A stretch of DNA of 64,000 bases from Pseudomonas sp. AL03 (lineage in GTDB: Bacteria; Pseudomonadota; Gammaproteobacteria; Pseudomonadales; Pseudomonadaceae), in contig NZ_JASBRE010000002.1 in the NCBI RefSeq assembly GCF_029960815.1, forward strand, positions 186,001 to 250,000, given 5' to 3'. The notes under the pieces were generated by a model. The model saw nothing but the letters and a program-made list of their open reading frames with translations. It was not told the origin of the DNA and searched no databases. This document shows, piece by piece, positions 27,642-36,096 of this stretch (position 1 is the stretch's first letter; each line of letters begins with the position of its first letter). The position numbers were made by a program, and so were the translations under genes.

Positions 27642-28121
27642 TCAACCCTGGCGGATATCCACCAACCGGGGCTTGGCAATCGACAGGTAATCCTGCGTAT
27701 CGAGCACCATTGATGCATCCAGCCGACCGGCGTTGAAGGCGATTTCGCCGTAGCCCGTGGTCAGGGACGGGTCGACGATCAATTGAATCCGCGCATCGAA
27801 GGTAAACGGAGGGATGGCGCCGATCCTGCACCCGGTCAGTTGCATGGCAGTTTGCGCGCTCACCAGCTCGGCTTTTTTTCCTCCCAGGGCCGCTCCGACT
27901 TTCTTCATGTCGAGCCTCTGGTCCCCTGGCAGTATCACCAGGGCATAGGGTTCGGCCTGACCCTTTAGCGCGCAGAGCATGGCTTTCGCGCCTTGGCCGG
28001 GTTCGGTGCCACGGAGTTCGGCGACCCGCGCCGACTGGCCCTCGGCATCGTGCATCAACACCCGATAGGAGGCGGCGTGGGCATCGAGTAGCGCCACCAG
28101 GCGATCAAACATGGGCTGCAT
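27642..28121 (-). CDS. YbaK/ProX-type aminoacyl-tRNA deacylase
   Basis: A 159-residue protein of the YbaK/aaRS-associated editing superfamily, which hydrolyses mischarged aminoacyl-tRNA in trans. The family lysine is K46 in GTEPGQGAKAMLCALKG. Other hallmarks are LVILPGDQRLDMKKVGAALG, IGAIPPFTFDARIQLIVDP and EIAFNAGRLDASMVL. The subgroup (YbaK, ProXp-ala, ProXp-ST or another) cannot be resolved by eye. It is the third gene of an operon with a TSUP exporter and an amino-acid-oxygenase-like enzyme, nine bases after the exporter. This suggests a role in protecting translation from the operon's product. Confidence 0.9.
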   Translation of the reverse strand: MQPMFDRLVALLDAHAASYRVLMHDAEGQSARVAELRGTEPGQGAKAMLCALKGQAEPYALVILPGDQRLDMKKVGAALGGKKAELVSAQTAMQLTGCRIGAIPPFTFDARIQLIVDPSLTTGYGEIAFNAGRLDASMVLDTQDYLSIAKPRLVDIRQG

Positions 28122-28130
28122 GGGCTTTCC

Positions 28131-28901
28131 TCAGGTTTTCAGCAACAGGTCGTAGGACAGTTTGCTGATCAGGATCACCAGCAACACCAGAAACAGCGCC
28201 CGGACAAAGGGCACGCCTTTACGCACCGCCAGCCAGGTGCCGGTCAGCGCGCCCAGGATGTTGAAGGCCGCCATGGGGAGGGCGATCAGGTACAGCACGT
28301 TACCTGTCGGGATGAAGAATATCAGCGCCGCCACGTTGGTCGCGATGTTCACCAGCTTGGCCGACGCCGAGGCGTGCAGGAAGTCGAAGGCGAAGCAGCG
28401 GATAAACAGGAAGATCAGGAAGGAACCGGTGCCTGGGCCGAACAGCCCGTCGTAGAAACCGATGGCGCCGCCGATGACGACCGCCAGCCACTTCTGCCGG
28501 ATACCGATGTACGTGGGGGCGTGCAGGGCGCCGAAGTCCTTTTTCCAGAAGGTGTACATCGCCATCAGCACGATCAATACCAGCACCGCCGGGCGCATGA
28601 CTGACTGGGGCACGAACGATACCGTGGCCGCGCCGAAGAAGGCCATGACAAAGGCGGCGCAGGCAGCTGGAATCACCAAGCCCCAGTCGATCACCACCTT
28701 GCGCACGAAGGACCGGGCCGCGAAAGCGGTGCCGAACGCGGCCGCGACCTTGTTGGTCCCCAGCAGCGCTGCCGGTGGTGCGGCGGGTAGCACGTTGAAC
28801 AACGCGGGTATCTGGATCAGGCCGCCGCCGCCCACCGCCGCATCGATCAGGCCGGCGGCGAAGGCGAACACACAAAGAATGACAATATCGACCATGAACA
28901 T
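28131..28901 (-). CDS. TauE/SafE (TSUP) family membrane exporter, YfcA-like
   Basis: A 256-residue integral membrane protein with about eight helices. The TSUP motif AVGGGGLIQIPALFNVLP is in the first half and FYDGLFGPGTGSFLIFLF in the second, close to the YfcA subgroup. Substrate unknown. Its ATG overlaps the stop codon of the oxygenase gene (TGATG), so the two are translationally coupled. By context it may export the oxygenase product. Confidence 0.92.
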   Translation of the reverse strand: MFMVDIVILCVFAFAAGLIDAAVGGGGLIQIPALFNVLPAAPPAALLGTNKVAAAFGTAFAARSFVRKVVIDWGLVIPAACAAFVMAFFGAATVSFVPQSVMRPAVLVLIVLMAMYTFWKKDFGALHAPTYIGIRQKWLAVVIGGAIGFYDGLFGPGTGSFLIFLFIRCFAFDFLHASASAKLVNIATNVAALIFFIPTGNVLYLIALPMAAFNILGALTGTWLAVRKGVPFVRALFLVLLVILISKLSYDLLLKT

Positions 28902-29992
28902 CAGGCTCTTGCGATGAAGGGTTGTTGGGGGTTCAGCGCCAGCACGCGGGCCGGGTCGTTAACCCCGAAAACGCGCAGCAGCCAGCGGTCGCGCCCGTCG
29001 TAGCGCGGGGTAAAACCTTCCCTGGCATGCAGGGTTTGCTGGTTCTTGAAGATCAGCATGTCCCCCGGTTGCAGCAGGATGGGGCGCGCGACATCGGGGT
29101 GATTGGCGGCGGCTTCAAACAGCTGCAGGGCCAACTTCGCGATGGCGCTGGTGGCTGTGACACTGGCCTTGTTGTAACGGCAAAACAGCTCGCCGTTTGC
29201 GCTTTTGTACAGCAGGGGCACGTGTTCCAGCACATTGCCTGGCTTGCCGAAGGACACCGGTCGGTGAATGGCGAACTGCGGTTGTGACAAGGCTGTTTCA
29301 ACCCAGGCGGGCAAACTGGCCAGCACCTCGCTAATGGCAACGATGCGGGTCGGCACATCCGGCTCGCAGCGCAGACCGGTCAGGCACAGGTACTCCGGAC
29401 AGGCCGACAACGCTGAGACAGGTTCGCAGGTCAAGGGCAGGTGCGGGTTGTCGACGTGCATGCACAGGTCCATGCGCGACCCATAAGAGCTTTTTTCGGC
29501 TTCACGCTGGTGCTTGGGCGACACATGGCGGAACACCGTGTCGTCGTTTTCACCCTCGTAGGCCACCGGATGGGTTTGCAGGGTCTGCAGCACCGCCAGG
29601 ATGCCGCCGGCCACTACCGGCAGTTGCTCGATACCCGGCGCCATGTCGTAGGGGGTGGCGGGCAGGTGCGAGTCCAGGGGCAACCCCCTGACGATCATTG
29701 CCTTCTCGGGGGCCTTGGGGAAGTTGCGCAAGCGATCGATTTTTTCACCGCACAGGATGCTCTCAAGCAGCTGCCCCAAGGCCGGCATGCGACGGATACC
29801 CGAGGCGCTGTCGGTCACGGCCAGGGAGGCCAGGCCGGCGTGAAGCGCGTGCTGCTCTTCGAACGAGACATGAATCTGCGGTATCGCCTGTCGGGGTGAA
29901 CTCGCTGATTTACTGCGCTGCCAGTCACGAATATGTTCACCCTCGGTGGGCGTTGATGTCCCGATTATTTCTTCCAGCTTTGCCACGTCCAT
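28901..29992 (-). CDS. Fe(II)/2-oxoglutarate oxygenase, clavaminate-synthase-like
   Basis: A 363-residue non-haem iron oxygenase resembling the clavaminate synthase/TauD group that includes free amino-acid hydroxylases (VioC, AsnO, lysine hydroxylases). The metal triad is visible: H179 and D181 in MDLCMHVDNPHLP and distal H322 in NQQTLHAREGFTPRYDG. The 2-oxoglutarate-binding Arg is probably R336 or R340 in GRDRWLLR. VioC and AsnO use HxE; here the motif is HxD. It is the first gene of an operon with the TSUP exporter and the YbaK deacylase, divergent from a LysR gene 104 bases away. A free amino acid is the most likely substrate; this is inference. Confidence 0.87.
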   Translation of the reverse strand: MDVAKLEEIIGTSTPTEGEHIRDWQRSKSASSPRQAIPQIHVSFEEQHALHAGLASLAVTDSASGIRRMPALGQLLESILCGEKIDRLRNFPKAPEKAMIVRGLPLDSHLPATPYDMAPGIEQLPVVAGGILAVLQTLQTHPVAYEGENDDTVFRHVSPKHQREAEKSSYGSRMDLCMHVDNPHLPLTCEPVSALSACPEYLCLTGLRCEPDVPTRIVAISEVLASLPAWVETALSQPQFAIHRPVSFGKPGNVLEHVPLLYKSANGELFCRYNKASVTATSAIAKLALQLFEAAANHPDVARPILLQPGDMLIFKNQQTLHAREGFTPRYDGRDRWLLRVFGVNDPARVLALNPQQPFIARA

Positions 29993-30096
29993 TTACTCCG
30001 GTTTGCCTACATCCCTGTAAATTGAGCGCGAAGGTTAACGGAAGGGCCTTTTTTGTGTTGCAATGCCACGTTGCGATACATGCAATAAGGTGATTA

Positions 30097-31020
30097 ATGG
30101 CTCTGGATAAGTTATGGGCGCTTGAAGCCTTCGCGACCGTAGCGCGCAAGCGCAGCTTCGTCGCGGCGGCACGCACGCTGGGGCGCTCCCCCAGTGCGTT
30201 GACCCGCGCCGTTCAAGGCCTGGAGGAAAGTGCCGGGGTCAAGTTGTTTAATCGATCCTCCAGCGCCGTAAGCTTGACGGAGGCGGGTGAACGCTTGCTG
30301 CCCCACGCCTGCAAAATGCTGGAATTGCAACGTGAGGCGGATGAAGACCTGGCCGGTCTCAGCGGCATGGCGAGCGGATGGGTGCGTTTTTCCGCCCCCG
30401 AGTCCCTTGCTCACGGCGTTTTGCCGCAATTGATCGCGCAGTACGCCGAGGGTTATCCAGACGTGAACGTCGACGTGATCTTCACCGATGAGACCCTCGA
30501 CCCGGTCAAGAGCAAGCTGGACTTCTCGATTCGCGGCGCGTTTGCGCAATCCAGTGACCTGATCGGCTATCCACTCTGGAGTTACTCGCGCCATCTGTAC
30601 GCCAGCCCCGGCTACCTGCAGCGGCGCGGGACGCCTGAGGCCATTGAAGCGCTGGAGGCCCACTCGCTGATCCTGCACACGGCACCGCGCATCCTCAAGG
30701 AATGGAATTTCCGCAGTGAGCAGCAGGCCATCAGCGTTCGGGTCCATCCAGGGTTTCGTTTCAGCTCGGGCGTGGCGGTGTTCCAGGCCGCCCTGGCGGG
30801 CATCGGCATCGCCCGCCTGGCGGACTGGCTGGCGGAGCCCGAAGTGCAAGCGGGGCGCCTGCGCCGGGTCTGCCCCGAGTACCGGCTCACCTCCAGCAAC
30901 GGTGACAGCCCGCAGATGCACGCGGTGTACCCGGCCGGGAACTTGCCGCTGCGGGTGAAGGCACTGCTGGAGGTGATTCGCGGGTTTGGTCACAGCCTTG
31001 AGCGCAAGCATGGACCTTAA
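30097..31020 (+). CDS. LysR-family transcriptional regulator of the oxygenase operon
   Basis: A 307-residue LysR protein. The HTH (about 1-60) reads AARTLGRSPSALTRAVQGLE; the effector domain follows and ends GFGHSLERKHGP. AAGGTG precedes the ATG. It is divergent from the oxygenase gene at 28901-29992 with a 104-bp shared promoter region, so it is the likely regulator. A short hairpin (CCGC-N7-GCGG) lies at 31117. The rest of the gap to 31263 contains only a REP-like fragment near 31205-31250. Confidence 0.9.
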   Translation: MALDKLWALEAFATVARKRSFVAAARTLGRSPSALTRAVQGLEESAGVKLFNRSSSAVSLTEAGERLLPHACKMLELQREADEDLAGLSGMASGWVRFSAPESLAHGVLPQLIAQYAEGYPDVNVDVIFTDETLDPVKSKLDFSIRGAFAQSSDLIGYPLWSYSRHLYASPGYLQRRGTPEAIEALEAHSLILHTAPRILKEWNFRSEQQAISVRVHPGFRFSSGVAVFQAALAGIGIARLADWLAEPEVQAGRLRRVCPEYRLTSSNGDSPQMHAVYPAGNLPLRVKALLEVIRGFGHSLERKHGP

Positions 31021-31263
31021 ACCGCGAATTTTTGAAGGAGCACAATCGGGTCCTTGAATGGGCAAGAGTATTAATAGCGGGAGGCGGGGCGGGTTGCACT
31101 GACTGTTTTCAATATACCGCAAAATCGGCGGCAACACACCAAACCTGTGGGAGATTCTATGGTTGAGGGGAAGTCCTCAACTGACTTTCGATTAGTATTC
31201 GCTTAGCGACTGCTCCGCAGCCGAACGGGAGCAGCTCCCTCGCACGCACAGCCTTCAGTCTGG

Positions 31264-32022
31264 TTACTCGGGAACTAGCCGCGTGACTCGCTTATAAAGT
31301 AGCGCTGTGAACTCGGTTTTTTCGTCGGAGTGGTGGCAGCTCCGATGACAGTTTGGGCATAGCGCCACAGCATTGGAGATGCGATCCGAACCTTTTTCGG
31401 CGAGTGGCTTTACGTGGTGAACCTCAAGAAAAGGCAAACCAAGTTTTTGAAACGGAGCGGGCTCGCCACAACCTTCACAATGGCCTTCGGCGTCATTTCG
31501 AACCCAGGCTCTCACTTCTGGATCACGAACATATACCGTGCTTGAGCTTGGCACTCGCTTCGGTTTCAGAATGCCCTTTGGCGGTTCCTTTATCTTTTGC
31601 TTCTGAAGCGCAGCCGCGCGGCGTTCTAGCGTTTCTTCATCGGCTGTCGGAGCGGTTGGGTCGCCAAGCTGAACGCCTCTTTCAGTAAGCGCTGCTCGAA
31701 TTGATTGCTCAACATTCGAACCAACGTTTTTGGCAGGCTTGTATCCCTTGATGAATTGCCGATCCATCTTCATCAGAACAGTGGAGATGTTCTGCATCCG
31801 GAATTCGACAGATCCCTTGGTGCGGGTTGGTAAGGCGTTTTCGCGCAGAGCAAGATTTTCCTCAGTCTTAACGAATTTCTGGCCACTTAGCTCTAGGGCG
31901 AGCATCTTCAGATAGGCATCCACCGCCGCCTTAATCTCAGAAATGCTCCAGTCGCTGTCTTTCTTCTTTACGCTCATACAATCGCCGAGGTTGAAAACCC
32001 TCGGACGATACTGAGTGGCCAT
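31264..32022 (-). CDS. HNH endonuclease, McrA-like (putative type IV restriction enzyme)
   Basis: Up to 252 residues. The N-terminal region (DWSISEIKAAVDAYLKMLAL, then VEFRMQNISTVLMKMD and KGYKPAKNV) matches the head domain found in ScoMcrA-like and related HNH nucleases. The C-terminal HNH zinc nuclease has C167 and C170 (GHCEGCGEP), the HH pair H187-H188 in LEVHHVKPLAEKG, N202 and C207/C210 in NAVALCPNCHR (numbered from the internal ATG at 31977). The start at 32022 has a modest AGGTG site; the one at 31977 also fits. McrA-type enzymes cut modified DNA. It lies beside the anti-phage dCTP deaminase. Confidence 0.85.
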   Translation of the reverse strand: MATQYRPRVFNLGDCMSVKKKDSDWSISEIKAAVDAYLKMLALELSGQKFVKTEENLALRENALPTRTKGSVEFRMQNISTVLMKMDRQFIKGYKPAKNVGSNVEQSIRAALTERGVQLGDPTAPTADEETLERRAAALQKQKIKEPPKGILKPKRVPSSSTVYVRDPEVRAWVRNDAEGHCEGCGEPAPFQKLGLPFLEVHHVKPLAEKGSDRISNAVALCPNCHRSCHHSDEKTEFTALLYKRVTRLVPE

Positions 32023-32096
32023 TACACCTGTCTACGAAAATTCCTACAGAAAAGACCGACGCATCGCTCAAGCGATCCTACAAACACATCGTCGCT

Positions 32097-32246
32097 CTAA
32101 CTCACCGAATGCTTCGACGACTGAAACACCTCCACCAGCTTCCGCCACCAAGACCTAACCACCGGCACCCGCCGCCGCGTGCGATTGAGCAACAGATAAG
32201 GCATGTCCCGCAGCCGAATCCAGCATTCTTTCTGCAAAACTCGTAA
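32097..32246 (-). pseudogene. C-terminal remnant of a disrupted gene (LysR-type regulator tail?)
   Basis: About 48 codons in one minus-strand frame read LQKECWIRLRDMPYLLLNRT and then RRRVPVVRSWWRKLVEVFQS before a stop. Composition is GC-rich, like the core genome, and the pattern resembles the last helix and tail of a LysR effector domain. No start codon is present and an in-frame stop lies upstream. AT-rich sequence begins at about 32232, so the rest was probably replaced by the incoming deaminase gene. Confidence 0.55.
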
Positions 32247-32407
32247 TTAGAGACAGGGGCAATGGAAATACAATCTATGCAGTGACGGCCATTTGCCATA
32301 CTCTGGTTTCGAGGGGTTTGCAGGGGTGGACATCGAAAAATCGCCGATGTAACTCAGGTTGGTTTTATAACAGTAAGCTGCTTGAGTGAGTTATTGCTGG
32401 GCTTTTT

Positions 32408-32413
32408 TATAAT
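32408..32413 (+). promoter_or_regulatory. -10 box of the dCTP deaminase gene
   Basis: A perfect TATAAT hexamer lies 28 bases before the GTG start, with TTGAGT-like sequence upstream at a longer than ideal distance. The box overlaps an upstream in-frame ATG (32414), which argues against using that ATG. Confidence 0.55.
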
Positions 32414-32440
32414 ATGCATGTTATTCAGGGAGAGATTAAA

Positions 32441-34255
32441 GTGCAGGATACTTCTTTAGCGATTAGTAGTGTTTACGAAGATGCAAAGGATTTTTTAATT
32501 ATTGGGTTGACCGGTCGCACTGGTTCTGGTTGCTCTACGGCTGCTCAAAAATTGTGTGGTGGTAGTCTGGATGTGCCTAGTGAAGGTTATGAAGGGCTTA
32601 CACGTAATGAGTTTAAAAAACATCAAATTATTAAGAAGTATATAGATGGTAGTAATTGGGCGCCATTTTATAAGATAGAAGCCAGTAGCATAATTACTTA
32701 TCATTTGATGATGCTTTCAAGTGATGATTTTTTGACGTATTTTTCTAGCGATACATTCGCTCAGCCACTAGATGGAGAGCTTGCTTTAGAGGTTTTCTCG
32801 TTTTTTGATAAAGTGCGTGAAAAAAATAAGGATCTTGGAGGTAAAAGAAGTAATCTAGAAAGTCATGAGATTGATGCGTGGTTCGAACTTTATTTTTTTG
32901 ATTTGCCTGCATTAACTAAACTGGTTATGGGCTCGCTAGGCAGAGCTAAGTTTACTCAGTTTTATCAGCGCGCCGGAGATAATGTAAGAGCCTCAGGAAA
33001 AGCTAATGACTCATCATTTGATCCAGATCAGTTATTTAACTTTCCAAAGCATCTGAACTTCTTAATTAAGCTGGCCCATAAAAAAGCTCGCGTAGAGAAA
33101 ATGCCATGTAGGATTGTGGTTGATGCGATAAGAAATCCGTATGAGGCGTTTTTTCTGAAAAGGCGGTACGCTAATTTTTATCTTGTTTCTATTAATACAT
33201 CTAATGAAGAAAGGTTGCGTAGCCTTCGGGAATATAGAAAGCTGTCTGATGATGAAATTAAAGTGCTAGATGATAAGGAGTATCCTGAAAAGATATCTGG
33301 TTCAAAAAAATTCATCGCTCAAAATATTCAAGAGTGTATTGAAGTATCTGATATACATATTCACAACTCTAAGGATAGTGAATATACGCATAATGATCTA
33401 GTCAGCCAGTTGGCGTGGTATGTAACGCTGATGATGCATCCTGGGCTTGTGATGCCAACGTCGATTGAGAACTGCATGCAAATTGCTTATACCGCTAAGC
33501 AAAATTCTGGTTGCATATCTCGACAGGTAGGGGCAGTAGTAACGGATGACACGTATAGTGTGAAGTCTGTGGGGTGGAATAGTACACCTCAAGGTCAAAT
33601 CCCGTGTTTATTAAGAAGTGCAGAGGATTTAATCGAGGGGCGGAATGAGTCGGACTATAGTGAGTATGAATTAAAAAATCCCAGTTTTAGAAAAGCGTTA
33701 AATGAAAAATACTCAAACTTAATAGCGACAAACAAAGAGTCGAATAGAAATTTTTCATTTTGTTTTAAAAGTATTCAGAATGAAATAGAAGGTGAGAAAA
33801 ATCAAGTTCATACAAGGGCGCTTCATGCTGAAGAGAATGCATTTATGCAGATTGCTAAGCATGGAGGTCAGAAATTATTGGGAGGGGTGCTCTTTACTAC
33901 TGCCAGCCCATGTGAACTTTGTGCTAAAAAAGCTTATCAGTTGGGGTTGAAAAAAATTGTGTATATCGACCCTTACCCAGGGATAGCAACGCAACATATA
34001 TTGTCTGCCGGAATAAACAAGCCGGACTTGGAGCTTTTTCGCGGTGCGGTAGGTCGTGCGTTTTATCAGTTGTATCAGCCGTTGATGCCATATAAGGACG
34101 AGATGGAGTTGGTTTTTCATATTCCTAACTTTCATAATCCAAAAAAGCCTTCGAAGGCGTTTTTAAAGAAAGATAATGAAGCCCTTGTTGAAGCTAATAA
34201 GGTTTTGCAAGCGGAGGTGGATGCACTTCGATTGTTGGTAAAAGGGTCGGCTTAG
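32441..34255 (+). CDS. Anti-phage dCTP deaminase with N-terminal P-loop domain
   Basis: A 604-residue two-domain protein matching the DCD defence family, which converts dCTP to dUTP (and dCMP to dUMP) when phage attack shuts down transcription, starving phage of nucleotides. The N-terminal P-loop kinase-like domain starts FLIIGLTGRTGSGCSTAAQ; the usual Walker Lys is a Cys. The C-terminal deaminase domain has the zinc motif H462-A-E464 (TRALHAEENAFMQ) and P490-C491-x-x-C494 (ASPCELCAKKA). A GTG start at 32441 is chosen because GGGAGAG lies six bases upstream. The gene is visibly AT-rich against its neighbours, a sign of transfer. A terminator follows it. Confidence 0.88.
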   Translation: MQDTSLAISSVYEDAKDFLIIGLTGRTGSGCSTAAQKLCGGSLDVPSEGYEGLTRNEFKKHQIIKKYIDGSNWAPFYKIEASSIITYHLMMLSSDDFLTYFSSDTFAQPLDGELALEVFSFFDKVREKNKDLGGKRSNLESHEIDAWFELYFFDLPALTKLVMGSLGRAKFTQFYQRAGDNVRASGKANDSSFDPDQLFNFPKHLNFLIKLAHKKARVEKMPCRIVVDAIRNPYEAFFLKRRYANFYLVSINTSNEERLRSLREYRKLSDDEIKVLDDKEYPEKISGSKKFIAQNIQECIEVSDIHIHNSKDSEYTHNDLVSQLAWYVTLMMHPGLVMPTSIENCMQIAYTAKQNSGCISRQVGAVVTDDTYSVKSVGWNSTPQGQIPCLLRSAEDLIEGRNESDYSEYELKNPSFRKALNEKYSNLIATNKESNRNFSFCFKSIQNEIEGEKNQVHTRALHAEENAFMQIAKHGGQKLLGGVLFTTASPCELCAKKAYQLGLKKIVYIDPYPGIATQHILSAGINKPDLELFRGAVGRAFYQLYQPLMPYKDEMELVFHIPNFHNPKKPSKAFLKKDNEALVEANKVLQAEVDALRLLVKGSA

Positions 34256-34273
34256 TAATCTAGAGCTTGCTGT

Positions 34274-34301
34274 AAAAAAGGCTGCCCTAGGCAGCCTTTT
34301 T
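34274..34301. terminator. Bidirectional terminator between dCTP deaminase and nrdB
   Basis: AGGCTGCC pairs with GGCAGCCT around a three-base loop, with A-rich left and T-rich right flanks. It serves both convergent genes. Confidence 0.9.
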
Positions 34302-34319
34302 ATAACGTTGTCTGTTAAA

Positions 34320-35570
34320 TCAATCCCAGCTCAACGCCCCACCAGTCTGATACTCAATAACCCTCGTCTCAAAGAAATTCTTCTCTTTCTTCAAGTCCAT
34401 GATCTCGCTCATCCAAGGGAACGGGTTAGTCGTCCCTGGATACTCTTCCTTCAAACCAATCTGCGACAGACGACGGTTAGCGATGAACTTCAGGTAGTCC
34501 TCCATCATCGCCGCGTTCATGCCCAACACGCCGCGAGGCATGGTGTCACGAGCGTATTCAATCTCCAGCTGAGTGCCCTGCAGAATCATCTGGCTCGCTT
34601 CTTCCTTCATTTCAGCATCCCACAAGTGTGGGTTTTCGATTTTGATCTGGTTGATCACGTCGATGCCGAAGTTCAGGTGCATGGATTCGTCGCGCAGGAT
34701 GTATTGGAACTGCTCGGCGACGCCGGTCATTTTGTTGCGGCGGCCCATGGAGAGGATCTGGGTGAAGCCGCAGTAGAAGAAGATGCCTTCCAGAACGCAG
34801 TAGTAGGCGATCAGGTTGCGCAGCAACTCTTTGTCGGTGTCGACGGTGCCGGTTTCAAACTTCGGGTCGGAGATCGAACGGGTGTATTTCAGGCCCCAGG
34901 TGGCTTTTTTCGCGACCGATGGGATCTCGTGGTACATGTTGAAGATCTCGCCTTCATCCATGGCCAACGATTCGATGCAGTACTGGTAGGCGTGGGTGTG
35001 GATCGCCTCTTCGAACGCCTGGCGCAGGATGTACTGGCGGCATTCCGGGTTGGTGATCAGGCGGTACACGGCCAGCACCAGGTTGTTGGCAACCAGGGAG
35101 TCGGCGGTGGAGAAGAAGCCGAGGTTGCGCATGACGATGCGGCGCTCGTCGTCGGTCAGGCCTTCCGGGTCTTTCCAGAGGGCGATGTCGGCGGTCATGT
35201 TGACTTCTTGCGGCATCCAGTGGTTTGCGCAACCGTCCAGGTACTTCTGCCAGGCCCAGTCGTACTTGAACGGGACGAGCTGGTTGAGGTCGGCGCGGCA
35301 GTTGATCATGCGCTTTTCGTCGACAGCCACACGGGCGGAGGCGCCTTCGAGTTCGGCGAGGCCTTCAGCGATGTCGAGGTTGTCCAGGGCTGCTTTGGCA
35401 CGGGCGATGGCGGCGGAGTCGGACGCGGTTACAGCGCGGGCTTCTTGAGCAGCGACACCGCCAGCGGTGTCGAGGCGGTCCATGTTGGCTTCAGTGGCGT
35501 GGCCGGCGTTGGCGCCTTTTACCACGGTTTCGCCGCTGTCTTCTTTGTCGAATTCGTCCCAGCTCAGCAT
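34320..35570 (-). CDS. nrdB: Class Ia ribonucleotide reductase, small (beta) subunit
   Basis: A 416-residue NrdB that carries the di-iron tyrosyl radical and, with NrdA, makes deoxyribonucleotides. Characteristic text includes [57 protein letters not shown] and [16 protein letters not shown] (iron ligands), and the C-terminal NrdA-docking tail ends GGALSWD. The ATG at 35570 follows AGGAG; the frame is open for 63 bases upstream but without family similarity. nrdA is not within the next 1.5 kb upstream, unlike the usual pairing. The leader is long and contains an NrdR-like box. Confidence 0.95.
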   Translation of the reverse strand: MLSWDEFDKEDSGETVVKGANAGHATEANMDRLDTAGGVAAQEARAVTASDSAAIARAKAALDNLDIAEGLAELEGASARVAVDEKRMINCRADLNQLVPFKYDWAWQKYLDGCANHWMPQEVNMTADIALWKDPEGLTDDERRIVMRNLGFFSTADSLVANNLVLAVYRLITNPECRQYILRQAFEEAIHTHAYQYCIESLAMDEGEIFNMYHEIPSVAKKATWGLKYTRSISDPKFETGTVDTDKELLRNLIAYYCVLEGIFFYCGFTQILSMGRRNKMTGVAEQFQYILRDESMHLNFGIDVINQIKIENPHLWDAEMKEEASQMILQGTQLEIEYARDTMPRGVLGMNAAMMEDYLKFIANRRLSQIGLKEEYPGTTNPFPWMSEIMDLKKEKNFFETRVIEYQTGGALSWD

Positions 35571-36006
35571 GACGTGTCGTCTCCTGCGTGAGGGCCAGAT
35601 GCCCGTGTGAAAACTGATAGGTTGGTTTTTCACACGACCGTACTGGCCGCGTTGGATCTAAAGGAAATCGTTTTTTGCAGCAGTACAACGCAGGCAATAA
35701 ACAGAATTTTGTACGGGTGTTCTGAGGCCACTGACGGGCGCAGAAAATGTGAACAGCTTCTGCGTGGGCTTCAGACTGGCTTGTTTCCCTGTAAGGGAAT
35801 ATTGCAGGCCCGATTTACGCCGCATTATAGGGAAATTTTCGGCCGCGTGGTGCGACGAAGTGGCACTGAGAAGGGGAGGTAGGGGGCGTTTTTAGGCCGG
35901 AGTGAGGGTTTACAGGGCTTTGGCTGCTATCGCGGGTGCATTTTTTTTTTCATTAAATTTGGCTCACAATTATTTTTGTTCAAAAAACAATCAAAAACCG
36001 CCTTTT

Positions 36007-36022
36007 CCACTACATGTTGTGT
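36007..36022. promoter_or_regulatory. NrdR-like box upstream of nrdB
   Basis: CCACTACATGTTGTGT agrees with the NrdR consensus acaCwAtATaTwGtgt at 13 of 16 positions. It lies about 440 bp upstream of nrdB in a 711-bp stretch with no complete gene; a weaker copy may lie at 35966. No second strong box is seen, so the call is tentative. Confidence 0.4.
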
Positions 36023-36057
36023 TTTGAGCCGGTTTTCGGCAGCTCCAGACACAACTA

Positions 36058-36077
36058 AGCCCGACCAACGTCGGGCT
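36058..36077 (-). terminator. Hairpin terminator downstream of the DUF2790 locus
   Basis: AGCCCGAC pairs perfectly with GTCGGGCT around a four-base loop. On the minus strand it is followed by TTAGTTGTG. It ends the DUF2790/repeat-remnant transcription unit. Confidence 0.8.
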
Positions 36078-36096
36078 GTGAAGTCGTGCTCATTTG

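Noticed and set aside
32230..32440. Looked for a tRNA or attachment site at the border of the AT-rich defence gene.
   Set aside because: No cloverleaf, integrase gene or flanking direct repeat could be found; insertion by homologous flanks is more likely.
34308..35591. A 427-codon plus-strand frame opposite nrdB.
   Set aside because: nrdB iron-ligand motifs are unambiguous on the minus strand and the plus frame starts inside the terminator region.
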